Counted from the stretch's first letter, positions 1 through 9,040 are shown. The stretch is DNA of 64,000 nt from Chloroflexota bacterium (GCA_011523615.1 WTGJ01000027.1:873404-937403), one strand, 5' to 3'. Made by a program: numbers and translations. Notes: generated from the sequence alone by a model not told the origin.

Positions 1-636
1 CAGATCTCTCCGCTGAAGGCGATGAGCCCACCCAGTTACGGCCGACCCGCTGGTTCTTCCGATACGATTTACCTTTGCACCGTCGATGGAGAGGGAAACG
101 GTTGCTCCTTCATCAACAGCCTATTTATGGGTTGGGGATCGGGCATTGTCGTACCGGGAACCGGCATCTTTCTGCAAAACCGCGGTGCGGGTTTTCGGCT
201 CGAACCCGGCCATCCCAACGCCTTAGCCGGTGGCAAACGACCCTATCACACCATCATTCCCGGCATGATGACGCGCGACGGTGATTTGTGCGGTGTCTTC
301 GGCGTCATGGGTGGCTACATGCAACCGCAGGGGCATCTGCAAGTCGTCAGCGCCATGCTCGATGATGATCTCAATCCGCAGGAAGCGCTCGATCGGCCGC
401 GTTGGTGCCTGGGCGCCGGCGTCTCTGTTGCCGGTGATAGTGAGCTGCTGCTCGAAGAAGGCATATCGCTGAAAACCATGGCTGGTTTGGCGCGGCTGGG
501 TCATCGCGTCCGCCCCATCAGCGGTGCCGATCGTGCGGTTTTCGGCAGCGGACAAATCATCCTGCGGGATGCAAGCAGTGGCGTTCTATTCGGTGGCAGC
601 GACCCGCGCAAAGATGGTCTGGTAGCCGCCTATTGA
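1..636 (+). CDS. gamma-glutamyltransferase, C-terminal part (partial)
   Basis: The reading frame is open from base 1, so this is the 3' part of a gene that starts outside the window. Gamma-glutamyltransferases are Ntn hydrolases that cleave glutathione and other gamma-glutamyl peptides after self-processing. The Thr codon at 64-66, in SDTIYLCTVD, lines up with the nucleophile Thr at the start of the small subunit (TTHYSVVD in E. coli). The later blocks GSGIVVPGTGIFLQN, NALAGGKRPYHTIIP and FGVMGG, and the closing GGSDPRKDGLVAAY, fit the small-subunit core. The whole mature small subunit is therefore present and the large subunit is missing. It is probably a YwrD-like member without a long C-terminal extension. 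The next gene is convergent, with a palindromic terminator between them. Confidence 0.9.
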   Translation, partial: QISPLKAMSPPSYGRPAGSSDTIYLCTVDGEGNGCSFINSLFMGWGSGIVVPGTGIFLQNRGAGFRLEPGHPNALAGGKRPYHTIIPGMMTRDGDLCGVFGVMGGYMQPQGHLQVVSAMLDDDLNPQEALDRPRWCLGAGVSVAGDSELLLEEGISLKTMAGLARLGHRVRPISGADRAVFGSGQIILRDASSGVLFGGSDPRKDGLVAAY

Positions 637-683
637 ATTCATGCTGTGCTTTTGCTATGTTTCGCGCATCGTCCAAACAAACG

Positions 684-774
684 AAAGGAGGTGATTCAGT
701 GAATGGCTGTATGGTGGGGGTGAATCCACGCTGAACATCACCTTCGGGGGATGAGCCACGTGCGGTTCACCTCC
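684..774 (+). other. compact inverted-repeat element with strong SD and 11-codon ORF
   Basis: Bases 684-695 (AAAGGAGGTGAT) perfectly complement the usual 3' tail of 16S rRNA, an unusually long Shine-Dalgarno match. A GTG at 699-701 opens an 11-codon frame (MNGCMVGVNPR) that stops at 732-734. The same stretch can pair in two exclusive ways. GGAGGTGA (687-694) can pair with TCACCTCC (767-774), or bases 689-699 can pair with 731-743 with a two-base bulge. A small GAGCC/GGTTC hairpin sits inside the distal arm (754-767). It lies just after the gamma-glutamyltransferase gene and no same-strand gene follows. This could be a structured RNA, a leader relic or chance; its function is unknown. Confidence 0.35.
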
Positions 775-790
775 ACCCGCTACAAGCGAA

Positions 791-818
791 AAAGGCGGCC
801 GATCGATCGGCCGCCTTT
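791..818. terminator. perfect palindrome, probable bidirectional terminator
   Basis: A 28-base perfect palindrome (14-base arms, no loop bases left over) runs from AAAGGCGGCC to GGCCGCCTTT. T-rich sequence follows on the plus side and A-rich sequence precedes it, which are T-rich on the minus strand. It lies between two convergent genes, where a shared intrinsic terminator is expected. Confidence 0.7.
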
Positions 819-836
819 GCTTTTCCGTCGCTCGCT

Positions 837-2015
837 TCAGTCGATCCCGTTGGCGATTTTTTGCAAAGCCTGCCGACAATCGGCGATCAAGTCATCGATC
901 TCTTCCAGTCCCACCGAAATGCGAACCAGGCCGGGTGAAAGTCCCGCGGCCACCAACTGTTCCTCCGAAAAACGGGCGTGACTGGTCAAGGCAGGTAGGC
1001 AGACCATCGTCTCCGCCGCGCCCAGGTGCGGCACATTGCGCAGCAAGGCCAGGGACTCGCTGAACGTTTGTGCGGCTGATAGACTGCCGAGGTCGACGCA
1101 GAGCATCCCGCCGAAACCCTTCATTTGCTGCTTCGCGACTTCATGTTGGGAAGAGCTTTCCAATCCCGGATACAGCACTTCTTTCACGGGTGCTTCGTCT
1201 TCGAAAAAACGGGCCAACTGCAGCGCATTCTCGTTGTGAAGTTTCATCCGTAAGGGCAAGGATTTCAGGCTGCGATCGATGAGGAATGCATCCTGCGGAC
1301 TGGGTATTCCGCCCAGCATTTTGCGCGCTTCATACAAAGGTACGATCAAGTCTTCATCCGTGATGACCGCGCCGGCCGTCACATCGGCATGACCGCCAAT
1401 GTATTTCGTCACACTATGGATGATGAGATCGACGCCAAATTCCCGGGGAGTCTGATTGATGGGCGTAGCGAAGGTGTTATCGATGATCGTGAGCGCCCCA
1501 CAACGCCGGGCCGCCGCGACCACCTGCGGGATCGAGAGGCAATCGACTCGCGGGTTCACGGGCGTTTCAAAGAAGACGACTTTCGCTTCCGGGGCGATCT
1601 CGTCGCAGCGATACAACTCATCTTCAGACAGGATCACCGGTTGAATGCCATAATTGGGCAAGAAATCCTCGATGTAATGCAGCGTGCTGCCATACACCGC
1701 CCGAGAAGCCACGATGGTGTCGCCGCTCTTCAGCAATTTCAGTAAAGTCATCGTGATGGCATTCATCCCGGATGAGAAAAGCAGAGCCGCTTCTCCCCCT
1801 TCCAGGGCGGCCAGTTTTTTCTCGACATTGCGGATAGTAGGGTTACTATAGCGCGTGTAAAAATAGCGCTCAGCATCATATTCATTCAACTCGGTGTAGT
1901 CTTCATTCTCGTCCACGCTGAAGGCAACGGTTTGGTAGATCGGATGCACGAGCGAGCGTTCCGCATCCTTTCTGCCATGGATCAAATTTGTAGCGAGGGA
2001 TCGTTCGTCGTTCAT
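837..2015 (-). CDS. PLP-dependent transsulfuration enzyme (cystathionine gamma-synthase/lyase family)
   Basis: This 392-residue protein is a Cys/Met-metabolism PLP enzyme. Family members make or break C-gamma-S or C-beta-S bonds (cystathionine gamma-synthase, cystathionine gamma- or beta-lyase, methionine gamma-lyase). Family signatures are YTRYSNPT near the N-terminus, FSSGMNAI, ETPVNP, DNTFATP, and SVTKYIGGHADVTAG, whose lysine (about residue 204) binds PLP. The ATG at 2015 is chosen because it begins one base after the upstream gene's stop and gives a normal N-terminus; the frame could extend ten codons further. It is the last gene of the minus-strand run. Its substrate cannot be assigned from sequence. 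No methionine-biosynthesis gene is adjacent, so a lyase role is as likely as a synthase role. Confidence 0.85.
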   Translation of the reverse strand: MNDERSLATNLIHGRKDAERSLVHPIYQTVAFSVDENEDYTELNEYDAERYFYTRYSNPTIRNVEKKLAALEGGEAALLFSSGMNAITMTLLKLLKSGDTIVASRAVYGSTLHYIEDFLPNYGIQPVILSEDELYRCDEIAPEAKVVFFETPVNPRVDCLSIPQVVAAARRCGALTIIDNTFATPINQTPREFGVDLIIHSVTKYIGGHADVTAGAVITDEDLIVPLYEARKMLGGIPSPQDAFLIDRSLKSLPLRMKLHNENALQLARFFEDEAPVKEVLYPGLESSSQHEVAKQQMKGFGGMLCVDLGSLSAAQTFSESLALLRNVPHLGAAETMVCLPALTSHARFSEEQLVAAGLSPGLVRISVGLEEIDDLIADCRQALQKIANGID

Positions 2016-2016
2016 A

Positions 2017-2502
2017 TCAAGGAACCTTCTCCACCAACAGATCAAAAACGCGCGGTGCGATCATCCACACCAGTGAGCCACGAGTCGGTTCTCTCAGGTA
2101 GACATCCACTCTGGCCAAACCGCCCTTCTTCATCACCACCATCCCGCCGGTCAACGCTTCAATGGTTTCACTGAAGGTCGGCTCGTGCCCGACCAGCATC
2201 ACCGAATCTCGCGGTTCATGCCCGGCCAACATGCCTTCGAGCGAAGCCAGCCCCCAATTGAAATCGCCCATTGCGGGATCGATTTTGACCGATGAACCCA
2301 ACTGATGGGCGACGATATCGGCCGTTTGACGCGCACGGATGCGGGGGCTGCTGTAGATGGCTGCCAGATCCAGTTCCAAGCGGTGGATGACGCGGGCCGC
2401 ATTCTGAGTGCGCCGTTTGCCACGTGCGGTCAATTCCCGGGCGAAATCTTCGACTCGGCCCCGTTCCTCTGCCTGTGCATGTCGCAGAAAATACAGCCGC
2501 AT
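2017..2502 (-). CDS. SixA-like histidine phosphatase
   Basis: A 161-residue histidine phosphatase (phosphoglycerate-mutase superfamily). The N-terminal MRLYFLRHA carries the RH motif with the phospho-accepting His8. SSPRIRARQTADI holds the second arginine, and LVGHEPT the second catalytic histidine. Size and motifs match SixA, which removes phosphate from phosphohistidine proteins in E. coli; the target here is unknown. The ATG at 2502 follows the upstream gene's TAG by two bases and gives the canonical N-terminus. An ATG at 2517 would add five residues. It is transcribed just before the PLP enzyme gene. Confidence 0.85.
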   Translation of the reverse strand: MRLYFLRHAQAEERGRVEDFARELTARGKRRTQNAARVIHRLELDLAAIYSSPRIRARQTADIVAHQLGSSVKIDPAMGDFNWGLASLEGMLAGHEPRDSVMLVGHEPTFSETIEALTGGMVVMKKGGLARVDVYLREPTRGSLVWMIAPRVFDLLVEKVP

Positions 2503-2504
2503 TC

Positions 2505-2915
2505 CTAGATGCCCCATCCTGCCGGAAGGCGTTGCACACCGATGAACACCAACACGATGGCAGCCGTCAGGGCAATGATGCCATGGCGGTAGCGTTGCCG
2601 GTCGGTCTTACCCGGAAAGCGCGCTCGCTGCAGCTCCAATATGCCCAAGCCGATCGTCATCGTGATGAGATGTTCCCAGCGATACAAGAAGGCAGCATCG
2701 AACCAATTGCCGATGATGATCAAATACAAGAGGCCGACCGCCCACTGGACGCGGAACAGCCAGTGATACAACAACATGGCGAGCCGCTCCAACCTGCCGT
2801 ACTTCTGCGATCCGCCGGAGATGACACCCTGACCCAAACGAACGAATAGAACCAGCGTCAGAACGACGATCACCCAGCGGAGGCCGGAATGAACCTCAGC
2901 GATGGTTTCTGTCAT
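2505..2915 (-). CDS. small four-helix membrane protein, HSGLRW family
   Basis: A 136-residue protein with four predicted membrane helices (about residues 13-30, 50-68, 80-97 and 113-129). It opens with an HSGLRW motif at residue 9 and carries further histidines in YHWLF and WEHLITM. This pattern recalls a family of short bacterial membrane proteins often labelled cytochrome-b-like. The histidines in or near helices could bind heme, but no biochemical role is known to me. The start codon overlaps the galE stop as ATGA, so the genes are translationally coupled. Confidence 0.65.
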   Translation of the reverse strand: MTETIAEVHSGLRWVIVVLTLVLFVRLGQGVISGGSQKYGRLERLAMLLYHWLFRVQWAVGLLYLIIIGNWFDAAFLYRWEHLITMTIGLGILELQRARFPGKTDRQRYRHGIIALTAAIVLVFIGVQRLPAGWGI

Positions 2916-3916
2916 AGCCCGGCTCCTTCACTTCCCTGATAACCATGAGGATGATTGCGATGCCAATGCCAGGCGGAAGCCACCATTTCCTCCAGCGAAG
3001 GATGACGCGGTCGCCAACCCAGTTCTGATCGAATCCGCGAACTATCTGCGACCAATCGGGCGACATCGCCAAACCTTCGCGCTGCGATTTCCACCGAGAT
3101 TTCGCATTCCGTCACCTGACGTGCTACTTCGATCACTTCCCGCACCGAATATCCCTGGCCACTCCCTATATTGTAGACACTACTGGCTTGATTGTCTTCC
3201 AGGGCGCGTAAGGCGCGCAGATGAGCATCAGCGAGATCCATGACGTGGACATAATCCCGAACGCAAGTTCCGTCCTCCGTATCATAATCATCACCATAGA
3301 GCAACAACCGTTCCCGTTGCCCCAGGGCGACTTGCAACACCAGGGGGATCAGGTGCGTTTCCGGATCGTGCGCTTCTCCGATGTGTCCCTTTGGGTGTGC
3401 GCCGGAAGCATTGAAATAACGCAAGCTCACCGTACGCAATCCATAAATCTCTTCCAACCAACCGAGTTGCCGTTCCACGGCCCATTTGGTTTCGCCGTAC
3501 ACACTGCCCGGTGAAATCAGATCGTCTTCCCGGAGCGGCCGCTGTTGTACCGCATATACATTGGCGCTGGATGAAAACACAAAATTACCGATGCCAGCCA
3601 CCGTCACGGCTTCCAACAAATTCATAGTGGCGAGCAGATTGCCGCGCAGATACTTGAATGGCTCGCGCATGCTCTCGCCCACCTGTATGTGAGAGGCAAA
3701 ATGCAATGCGCCGTTGAATTCATGGGCCGCGAACAGTTCCCGCAAGGCGCGGCGATCCAGCAAATCTCCGCGATGGAATTCTGCCTTTGGGTGGATGGCC
3801 GGGCGAAAGCCACTGCTCAAATTATCAAATACCACCACCTCTTCGCCAGCCGCGATCAAAGCGTCGACCACATGACTGCCGATGTAGCCCGCCCCTCCCG
3901 TTACGAGATATTTCAC
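2912..3916 (-). CDS. galE: UDP-glucose 4-epimerase
   Basis: A 334-residue extended SDR that interconverts UDP-glucose and UDP-galactose for the Leloir pathway and cell-surface glycans. VTGGAGYIGSH at the N-terminus binds NAD. FSSSANVY supplies the catalytic Ser region, and VYGETKWAVER holds the YxxxK pair. NASGAHPKGHIGEAHDPETHLIP is the GalE-type substrate region, and the protein ends in the usual GWRPRH block. The GTG at 3916 is preferred because it overlaps the upstream stop as GTGA and places the NAD loop at the usual distance. An upstream ATG at 3985 would add an unlikely arginine-rich extension. Confidence 0.9.
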   Translation of the reverse strand: MKYLVTGGAGYIGSHVVDALIAAGEEVVVFDNLSSGFRPAIHPKAEFHRGDLLDRRALRELFAAHEFNGALHFASHIQVGESMREPFKYLRGNLLATMNLLEAVTVAGIGNFVFSSSANVYAVQQRPLREDDLISPGSVYGETKWAVERQLGWLEEIYGLRTVSLRYFNASGAHPKGHIGEAHDPETHLIPLVLQVALGQRERLLLYGDDYDTEDGTCVRDYVHVMDLADAHLRALRALEDNQASSVYNIGSGQGYSVREVIEVARQVTECEISVEIAARRFGDVARLVADSSRIRSELGWRPRHPSLEEMVASAWHWHRNHPHGYQGSEGAGL

Positions 3917-4158
3917 AGCAATTCTTTCCCAAAATAGGCGACTAGGGCGCCACCGACACTGCCGATGAAAACGAGCAGAAGACAAGCCAGCCCTTGAATC
4001 AGCCAGCGGAACGGGTGGGTCATCCCGAAAGGCAAGGATGCCTCTCCGCCCGTTTCGGCAGTTTGTTGGGCCAAGGCAGCCAACAGCTGCAGTTGACGTT
4101 CGCTTTCGGCGATCAATTCAGCAAATGCCTCGTGCTGTGTTCCGTCTGCTCGCTTCAT
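3913..4158 (-). CDS. small C-tail-anchored membrane protein
   Basis: An 81-residue protein that I do not recognise. Residues 1-35 form a polar helix rich in Glu, Gln and Ala (AFAELIAESERQLQLLAALAQQ). A single hydrophobic segment at about 52-76 ends a few residues from the C-terminus. It is locked between cdsA and galE by ATGA and GTGA overlaps, so it is expressed with envelope-precursor genes. Confidence 0.55.
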   Translation of the reverse strand: MKRADGTQHEAFAELIAESERQLQLLAALAQQTAETGGEASLPFGMTHPFRWLIQGLACLLLVFIGSVGGALVAYFGKELL

Positions 4159-4994
4159 ATTCCAGGAACCAACACCGTGCGCGTCGCCATGAGGTAGAGC
4201 ACGACCGTCGGCGCCACGAAGAGCAAAGCGTCGATGCGATCCAATACACCGCCATGACCGGGAAACAGATTGAAGCCCGCCAAACGGGAATCTTTGCTTT
4301 GAAAATACCGTTTCATCGCCGATTCCCAGAGGTCACCGAAGACTGCCACCGGCGGCGCAAACAATATGAGCGGCAGGTAAATGACGGCATATTGACCGCT
4401 CAACTGCAAGGCAACATAACCGGCAACGCTGCCACCCAACCAGCCGCCGAGCGCCCCTTCGATCGTTTTCTTCGGTGAGATGCGTGGTGCCAGCAAGCGA
4501 TTGCCAAAGACCCGCCCAGCGAGATAGGAGAAACTATCAGTCGCCCAGGTCAAAACCAGGACCAGAATCAGCCAAAAAGCGCCTGAATCGCCGTCCTCGC
4601 GCAAGTGCAACATCGCCAGGATGGGCAAACCCACATACACCACTCCTGCCAGCGACGACAATGTACAGCGGCCCATGGTATGCCAGCCCTTTTCGCCACG
4701 CAACCAATGATGGAAGACATGACTGGCTGCTGCCAGCGCCACCCACCAGAGATACCATGACCAGGGAGCGCTCCATTGGGTCAACCCTAAGAGAATCAGG
4801 GTCAAGAGCGCCCCGAGGAAAGGGGGTTGTTTCGAGCAACGCCCACGGAGCAAAGCGGTGAACTCCATGCTGGCCACCACCGCGACCACGGCCGCCAACG
4901 CAAATAAAGCCCAGCCCCCCAGAACGACCAGCAAGACTGTGACGGGAATGCCAATCAATGCCGTGATGATGCGCAATTGGAGGTTCTGCCGCAT
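4155..4994 (-). CDS. cdsA: phosphatidate cytidylyltransferase
   Basis: A 279-residue polytopic membrane enzyme that makes CDP-diacylglycerol from phosphatidate and CTP, the branch point of phospholipid synthesis. About eight hydrophobic helices are visible. The C-terminal signature SAMKRYFQSKDSR followed by FPGHGGVLDRIDAL matches the CdsA family signature, including the paired acidic residues that bind metal and CTP. The ATG at 4994 has a GAGAGG ribosome-binding site and starts shortly before the first helix. The open frame extends 62 codons upstream but that part looks non-coding. Confidence 0.92.
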   Translation of the reverse strand: MRQNLQLRIITALIGIPVTVLLVVLGGWALFALAAVVAVVASMEFTALLRGRCSKQPPFLGALLTLILLGLTQWSAPWSWYLWWVALAAASHVFHHWLRGEKGWHTMGRCTLSSLAGVVYVGLPILAMLHLREDGDSGAFWLILVLVLTWATDSFSYLAGRVFGNRLLAPRISPKKTIEGALGGWLGGSVAGYVALQLSGQYAVIYLPLILFAPPVAVFGDLWESAMKRYFQSKDSRLAGFNLFPGHGGVLDRIDALLFVAPTVVLYLMATRTVLVPGI

Positions 4995-5037
4995 CCATGA
5001 CCTCTCTCGGAAACACGCCTCCCTTTGAACCAGAGAG

Positions 5038-5586
5038 TCAACCGCCCTGCTGATGAGATACAGATTGTGACTTTGACCGATCGAGAACCAGTACGAAATA
5101 TCGGCAACGGTTCTCTGGCTGCAAAAAGTAGAAACATTCTTGGAAACCAGCTGTCCTGCACATTCGCAGTGCCCGTTCATTAAAAGCCGCTATCGTTGCC
5201 CGAAAACGGCTGGCTTGATATTCACAGCAGGCGAATTCCATGGCAAGCGACAGGATTTGTTTCCCCCAGCCTCGTCCTATGGATCGGGGGTGTATGCTGA
5301 TCCCTACATCCAAAGCATTCTCATCATATTTACCACCCAGGACTCTGGCATCTTCGCCGAAACAACAGAAAGCCAAAATCCTGCCGTCTGCTGAACGAGT
5401 CACGTAATGGTATCGATGGGCCGGTTCACAGAAGGCAACCACCGTCGCCTCCATATCCTCGTTTCGAGTATTGTAAAATGCAGCATTGCCTTCGTATTGC
5501 CAGGAAGCGATCTCTTTGGCAGCGCTTTCATTCATCTTGTGCCAGACCAATCCAGAATTCCTGGGTTGCCAGGTTGCATCCGTCAT
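5038..5586 (-). CDS. GNAT-family N-acetyltransferase
   Basis: A 182-residue GNAT protein that should transfer an acetyl group from acetyl-CoA. The acetyl-CoA loop is visible as RSIGRGWGKQIL near residue 105. The following FNERALRMCRTAGFQE is the usual helix-alpha4/beta7 region. The N-terminal half has AEDGRILAFC-like strand patterns typical of the fold. Its ATG overlaps the mutS2 stop as ATGA. The substrate is unknown; ribosomal-protein and amino-sugar acetylases share these features. Confidence 0.75.
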   Translation of the reverse strand: MTDATWQPRNSGLVWHKMNESAAKEIASWQYEGNAAFYNTRNEDMEATVVAFCEPAHRYHYVTRSADGRILAFCCFGEDARVLGGKYDENALDVGISIHPRSIGRGWGKQILSLAMEFACCEYQASRFRATIAAFNERALRMCRTAGFQECFYFLQPENRCRYFVLVLDRSKSQSVSHQQGG

Positions 5587-7985
5587 GAAAGGGGCACCAA
5601 TCTCGCAATCGTGACGCCATCCCCCCCTTCGGCCGGCGGAGCGGTTTGCGCGCGCTCGATCAGAGGATGACCCGCCAGGCGTTCGCGAACGGCCCGCCGC
5701 AACGCACCCGTGCCTTTCCCATGGATGATCCTGCCAAAAGGCAAACCAGCCGCGCTCGCCGCATCCAGATAGCGCTCCAGATGTTCCACGGCTTCCTCCA
5801 CCCGCTGACCGCGCAAATCCAATTCCAGGCCGGGCGATGCCGCATGACTCTTCCTATTTTCTGTTGGCGCTTGCACTTTGCCTGCTCGTTCTTGCGCTTC
5901 TGCCGCTAGGGGAGCCAGATCAGCGTTGCTGGCTCGGACGCGCATCGCACCGACTTGCAACAGCGCTTCATCCATTTCGAGTTCGATGATCAATCCTTTG
6001 GTGCCGAGCCTTTCCAACCAGACCACTTCACCCAATTGAGGGGCCCAATCCACAGCCGTATCCAACATCGCTGACTGGGTCTCGATTTCACGGACGAGGT
6101 ATCGCTCTTCCAGGCCACGGATGGTTTCCTGCAGCTGTTCCAACGGGTCCAGTTCTACACCCACGCGTTGCATAGAAGCGCGCAATTTTCTCAGCTCTTC
6201 GCGCAGATCCGCCAATTGCGAATCCGCTTCTTGCCTCGCGGCCAGCAAGATCTCACGCCGCTCTTCATCCAGGTTGTTCAAACGGGAGCGCAATTCGCTG
6301 AGCTGCCCTTCCGCTTCCTTGCGCATCGCCAACGCCTCTTCCTGCTGGCTCTGCGCGATTTCGCGTGACCGATGCAATTCATCCAACAAGTCATCGGCGA
6401 CCAAATCCTGCATGGGCACCATGTGGCGCGCTTCCGCCAAGATATGAGCCGGCAAGCCAAGCCCTTCCGCGATGACCAGCGCGTTGGACCGACCCGGCAA
6501 ACCGCTGATCAAGCGATACGTAGGCGATAGCGTTTCCAGATCAAATTCCATGCTCGCGTTGCGCAGACCGCGGTGTTGGACGGCGAACACCTTCAGCTCT
6601 GGATGGTGCGTGGTCACCAAGGCGGTGACTTTTCTCCGCTGCAATTCGAAGAGCAAGGCCCGCGCCAGAGCGGCTCCCTCGGTGGGGTCCGTCCCCGCTC
6701 CCAATTCATCCCACAAGACCAGCGAGCGCTCATCACAATCTTGGATGATCTGGATGATGTTGGTCATGTGCGAAGAAAAGGTACTCAGCGATTGCTCGAT
6801 GCTCTGCTCGTCTCCGATATCCACATGCACGGCGCTGAAGACACTCAGCTCCGCCTCCTCCACTGGCAGGTGCATCCCGCTGTGCGCCATCAGGGTCAAC
6901 AAACCTACTGTCTTCAGGGTCACAGTTTTGCCACCCGTATTGGGGCCCGTGATGACGAGAATCCAGCCATCCGCACCCAGCTCCACATCGATCGGTACCA
7001 CTTCCTCACCCAGGAGAGGATGACGGGCGGAACGAAACCACAGCGTGCTGCCGGAATGGTTTCCGGGGTCTCCCTGGCCATTGCCCTTAGGCCAGGGGAC
7101 GAAACGAGGGGCCACCGCCTCCATTTCCACGGCCAGCAAGGCCCGGGCGCGGATGAGATCCAGTTGCGCCAGCACTTCCACCGTCCGAATGATTGCCTCC
7201 GCTTGCTGAGCCGCCTGTTCACTCAGCGCCAATAAGATGCGGTGAATCTCTTTTTCTTCCTTCAATTGCCATTCGCGCCAGGCGTTGTTCAATTCGACCG
7301 TGGCGAGCGGTTCGATCCAAAACGTCGCGCCACTCGCGGAAGAATCATGGACCACACCGGCAATTTTGCCTTTGTTTTCCGCTTTGATCGGGATCACGTA
7401 ACGACCGCTGCGGATGCTGATCAACTTTTCTTGCAAGATGTCTCGATTGCGGTGGGAATGGATGATGCGCTGGAGTTTCTGCTGCAGCCGTTCAAAGGAG
7501 TGCTTTAACTCCCGGCGGATGACGGCCAACTTAGGGCTTGCTGCATCCTGGATTTCGCCATTCTCGTGGATGCAACGGACGATGGCTTCTTGCAGCTCTG
7601 AGCAATCTTCCGCATCCAGGATCAAGCTTGCCAGCCGCGGGTACTGACCCGCCATGCGGCCGATGGTCCGGCGCAGCGTCGTGCTCCGCCGCAAGGTATC
7701 GCGCAGATCGAGCAAACCTTGTGGCTCGATGGCGATTCCCCGTTGGGCTTTGAAGATCAAATCGCGGACATCGTGGACGCCGCCGAGCGAGAGGCCGACT
7801 TTTTGATCCAGGGCGCGGATGGCTTCTGCCGTCTCTTCCTGCCAGATGCGCACCGTGCGCTCATCCCCACTTGGTATCAGCTCGGCGGCCAACTCAACCC
7901 CCGCCGAGAAGGCACAGTGTGCGGACAATCGTGCCAGCACCTTATGGAATTCCAGGCGTTCCCTAGCTTTGGCTTGCATCTCCAT
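5583..7985 (-). CDS. mutS2: endonuclease MutS2
   Basis: An 800-residue MutS-family ATPase. It lacks the mismatch-recognition domain of MutS and carries a C-terminal Smr nuclease domain. Walker A TGPNTGGKT lies near residue 350, and Walker B DELGAGTDPTEGAALARAL follows. A long coiled coil (about 500-630) comes next. The Smr block LDLRGQRVEEAVEHL...IIHGKGTGALR is at the C-terminus. MutS2 limits recombination between diverged DNA, and in Gram-positive bacteria also acts on collided ribosomes. The ATG at 7985 is preferred. A TTG at 8015 overlaps the channel gene's stop and would add ten residues. It lies in the minus-strand operon. Confidence 0.93.
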   Translation of the reverse strand: MEMQAKARERLEFHKVLARLSAHCAFSAGVELAAELIPSGDERTVRIWQEETAEAIRALDQKVGLSLGGVHDVRDLIFKAQRGIAIEPQGLLDLRDTLRRSTTLRRTIGRMAGQYPRLASLILDAEDCSELQEAIVRCIHENGEIQDAASPKLAVIRRELKHSFERLQQKLQRIIHSHRNRDILQEKLISIRSGRYVIPIKAENKGKIAGVVHDSSASGATFWIEPLATVELNNAWREWQLKEEKEIHRILLALSEQAAQQAEAIIRTVEVLAQLDLIRARALLAVEMEAVAPRFVPWPKGNGQGDPGNHSGSTLWFRSARHPLLGEEVVPIDVELGADGWILVITGPNTGGKTVTLKTVGLLTLMAHSGMHLPVEEAELSVFSAVHVDIGDEQSIEQSLSTFSSHMTNIIQIIQDCDERSLVLWDELGAGTDPTEGAALARALLFELQRRKVTALVTTHHPELKVFAVQHRGLRNASMEFDLETLSPTYRLISGLPGRSNALVIAEGLGLPAHILAEARHMVPMQDLVADDLLDELHRSREIAQSQQEEALAMRKEAEGQLSELRSRLNNLDEERREILLAARQEADSQLADLREELRKLRASMQRVGVELDPLEQLQETIRGLEERYLVREIETQSAMLDTAVDWAPQLGEVVWLERLGTKGLIIELEMDEALLQVGAMRVRASNADLAPLAAEAQERAGKVQAPTENRKSHAASPGLELDLRGQRVEEAVEHLERYLDAASAAGLPFGRIIHGKGTGALRRAVRERLAGHPLIERAQTAPPAEGGDGVTIARLVPLS

Positions 7986-8011
7986 CCATTCGCTTCCCGT
8001 TTCGGTTGCGC

Positions 8012-9040
8012 TCAAACCGCCTCTTTACTCTCGATTTGCAGAATCGAATTCGCGGGACCGAGCACCACCAACGTATCGCCGCTGGAGAGCTCATATTGCA
8101 CCGATGGATTCACGACCAGCTCACCGTCGGTACGCTGCACCGCCAGGATGGTGACCCCTGCGATGCGCCGCAAGTCGCATTTGCCGATGGACTGTCCGAC
8201 CAGTGGCGAGGAAGCACCCACTTTCACCTGGCCGATCTCCGTTTCCGCCCCATCAGATAGATGGGCGACAAAATCATGTACCACTGGGGTCAGCAGTGCT
8301 CGGGCCATGCTGCGCCCTCCGACATAGTAGGGGCTGACCACTCGGTTCGCACCGGCTCGCATCAACTTGCGTTCTGTCTCCAAGACGGCCGCCCGCGCGA
8401 CGATGTACAATTGGGCGTTCAAGCCTCTGGCGGTCAAAACGGTGGCGATATTGGCCGCATCTGTGCTGAGTGCGGTAACCAGGCCAGTGGCCCGAGAGAC
8501 ACCGGCCATTTCCAGGGTTTCATCCATCGTGGCATCGCCGATCACATGAGGGATGCCCTGTTTGAGCAATTCCCCTTCTTCCTCCTCACCCGAATCCACG
8601 ATCAGGAAGGGGGCCTGTCGCCGCTGCATTTCTTGAACGACTTGTTGGCCCATGCGCCCAACTCCACAGATGATGTAGTGATCCTTGATCTCCATGACTT
8701 CCTTTCGTATGCGTTTGCGTTCCCGAGATTGCCACATCTCATCCGAGAATACGCTATCCAACAAGCCGCCAATGGCATAAAAAACGATGAAGACCCCCAC
8801 AGTGATGAACACCACAGTGAACATCCGCCCTTCCATGGATAAGGTTTGCGGTTCGCCGAAACCGACCGTCGTCAATCCGATCACCGTCATATAAACGGCA
8901 TCGGCCAGCGTCATCCCCTCCCGATACCAGTAAAACAATGTGCCCCCCAACAGCAGGAGCACCAACATGGCCAGGGTCAGGCGAAATCGCCGGACCGTAT
9001 CCGTGAAGAAGATGTTGCGTATCCATTGACCGATCCACAT
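8012..9040 (-). CDS. potassium channel with TrkA-type RCK domains
   Basis: An ion-channel subunit of about 342 residues. Two membrane helices flank a pore loop with TTVGFGE as selectivity filter. A cytoplasmic Rossmann domain then starts at YIICGVGRMGQQVVQ (NAD or nucleotide site), followed by a TrkA-C domain near the C-terminus (KVGASSPLVGQSIGKCDLRR). This is the MthK/Kch-like architecture that gates K+ flow in response to ligands. The start is uncertain. The frame is open to a GTG at 9112, but a TACAAT box at 9080-9085 suggests transcription begins downstream, so ATG 9040 (or GTG 9055) is preferred. It is the first gene of the minus-strand run. Confidence 0.85.
   Translation of the reverse strand: MWIGQWIRNIFFTDTVRRFRLTLAMLVLLLLGGTLFYWYREGMTLADAVYMTVIGLTTVGFGEPQTLSMEGRMFTVVFITVGVFIVFYAIGGLLDSVFSDEMWQSRERKRIRKEVMEIKDHYIICGVGRMGQQVVQEMQRRQAPFLIVDSGEEEEGELLKQGIPHVIGDATMDETLEMAGVSRATGLVTALSTDAANIATVLTARGLNAQLYIVARAAVLETERKLMRAGANRVVSPYYVGGRSMARALLTPVVHDFVAHLSDGAETEIGQVKVGASSPLVGQSIGKCDLRRIAGVTILAVQRTDGELVVNPSVQYELSSGDTLVVLGPANSILQIESKEAV

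Noticed and set aside
751..767. Possible group II intron domain V (GAGCC then GTGCGGTTC)
   Set aside because: Only the ends of the domain V pattern are present. The stem is far too short and no intron reverse transcriptase or other domains are near.
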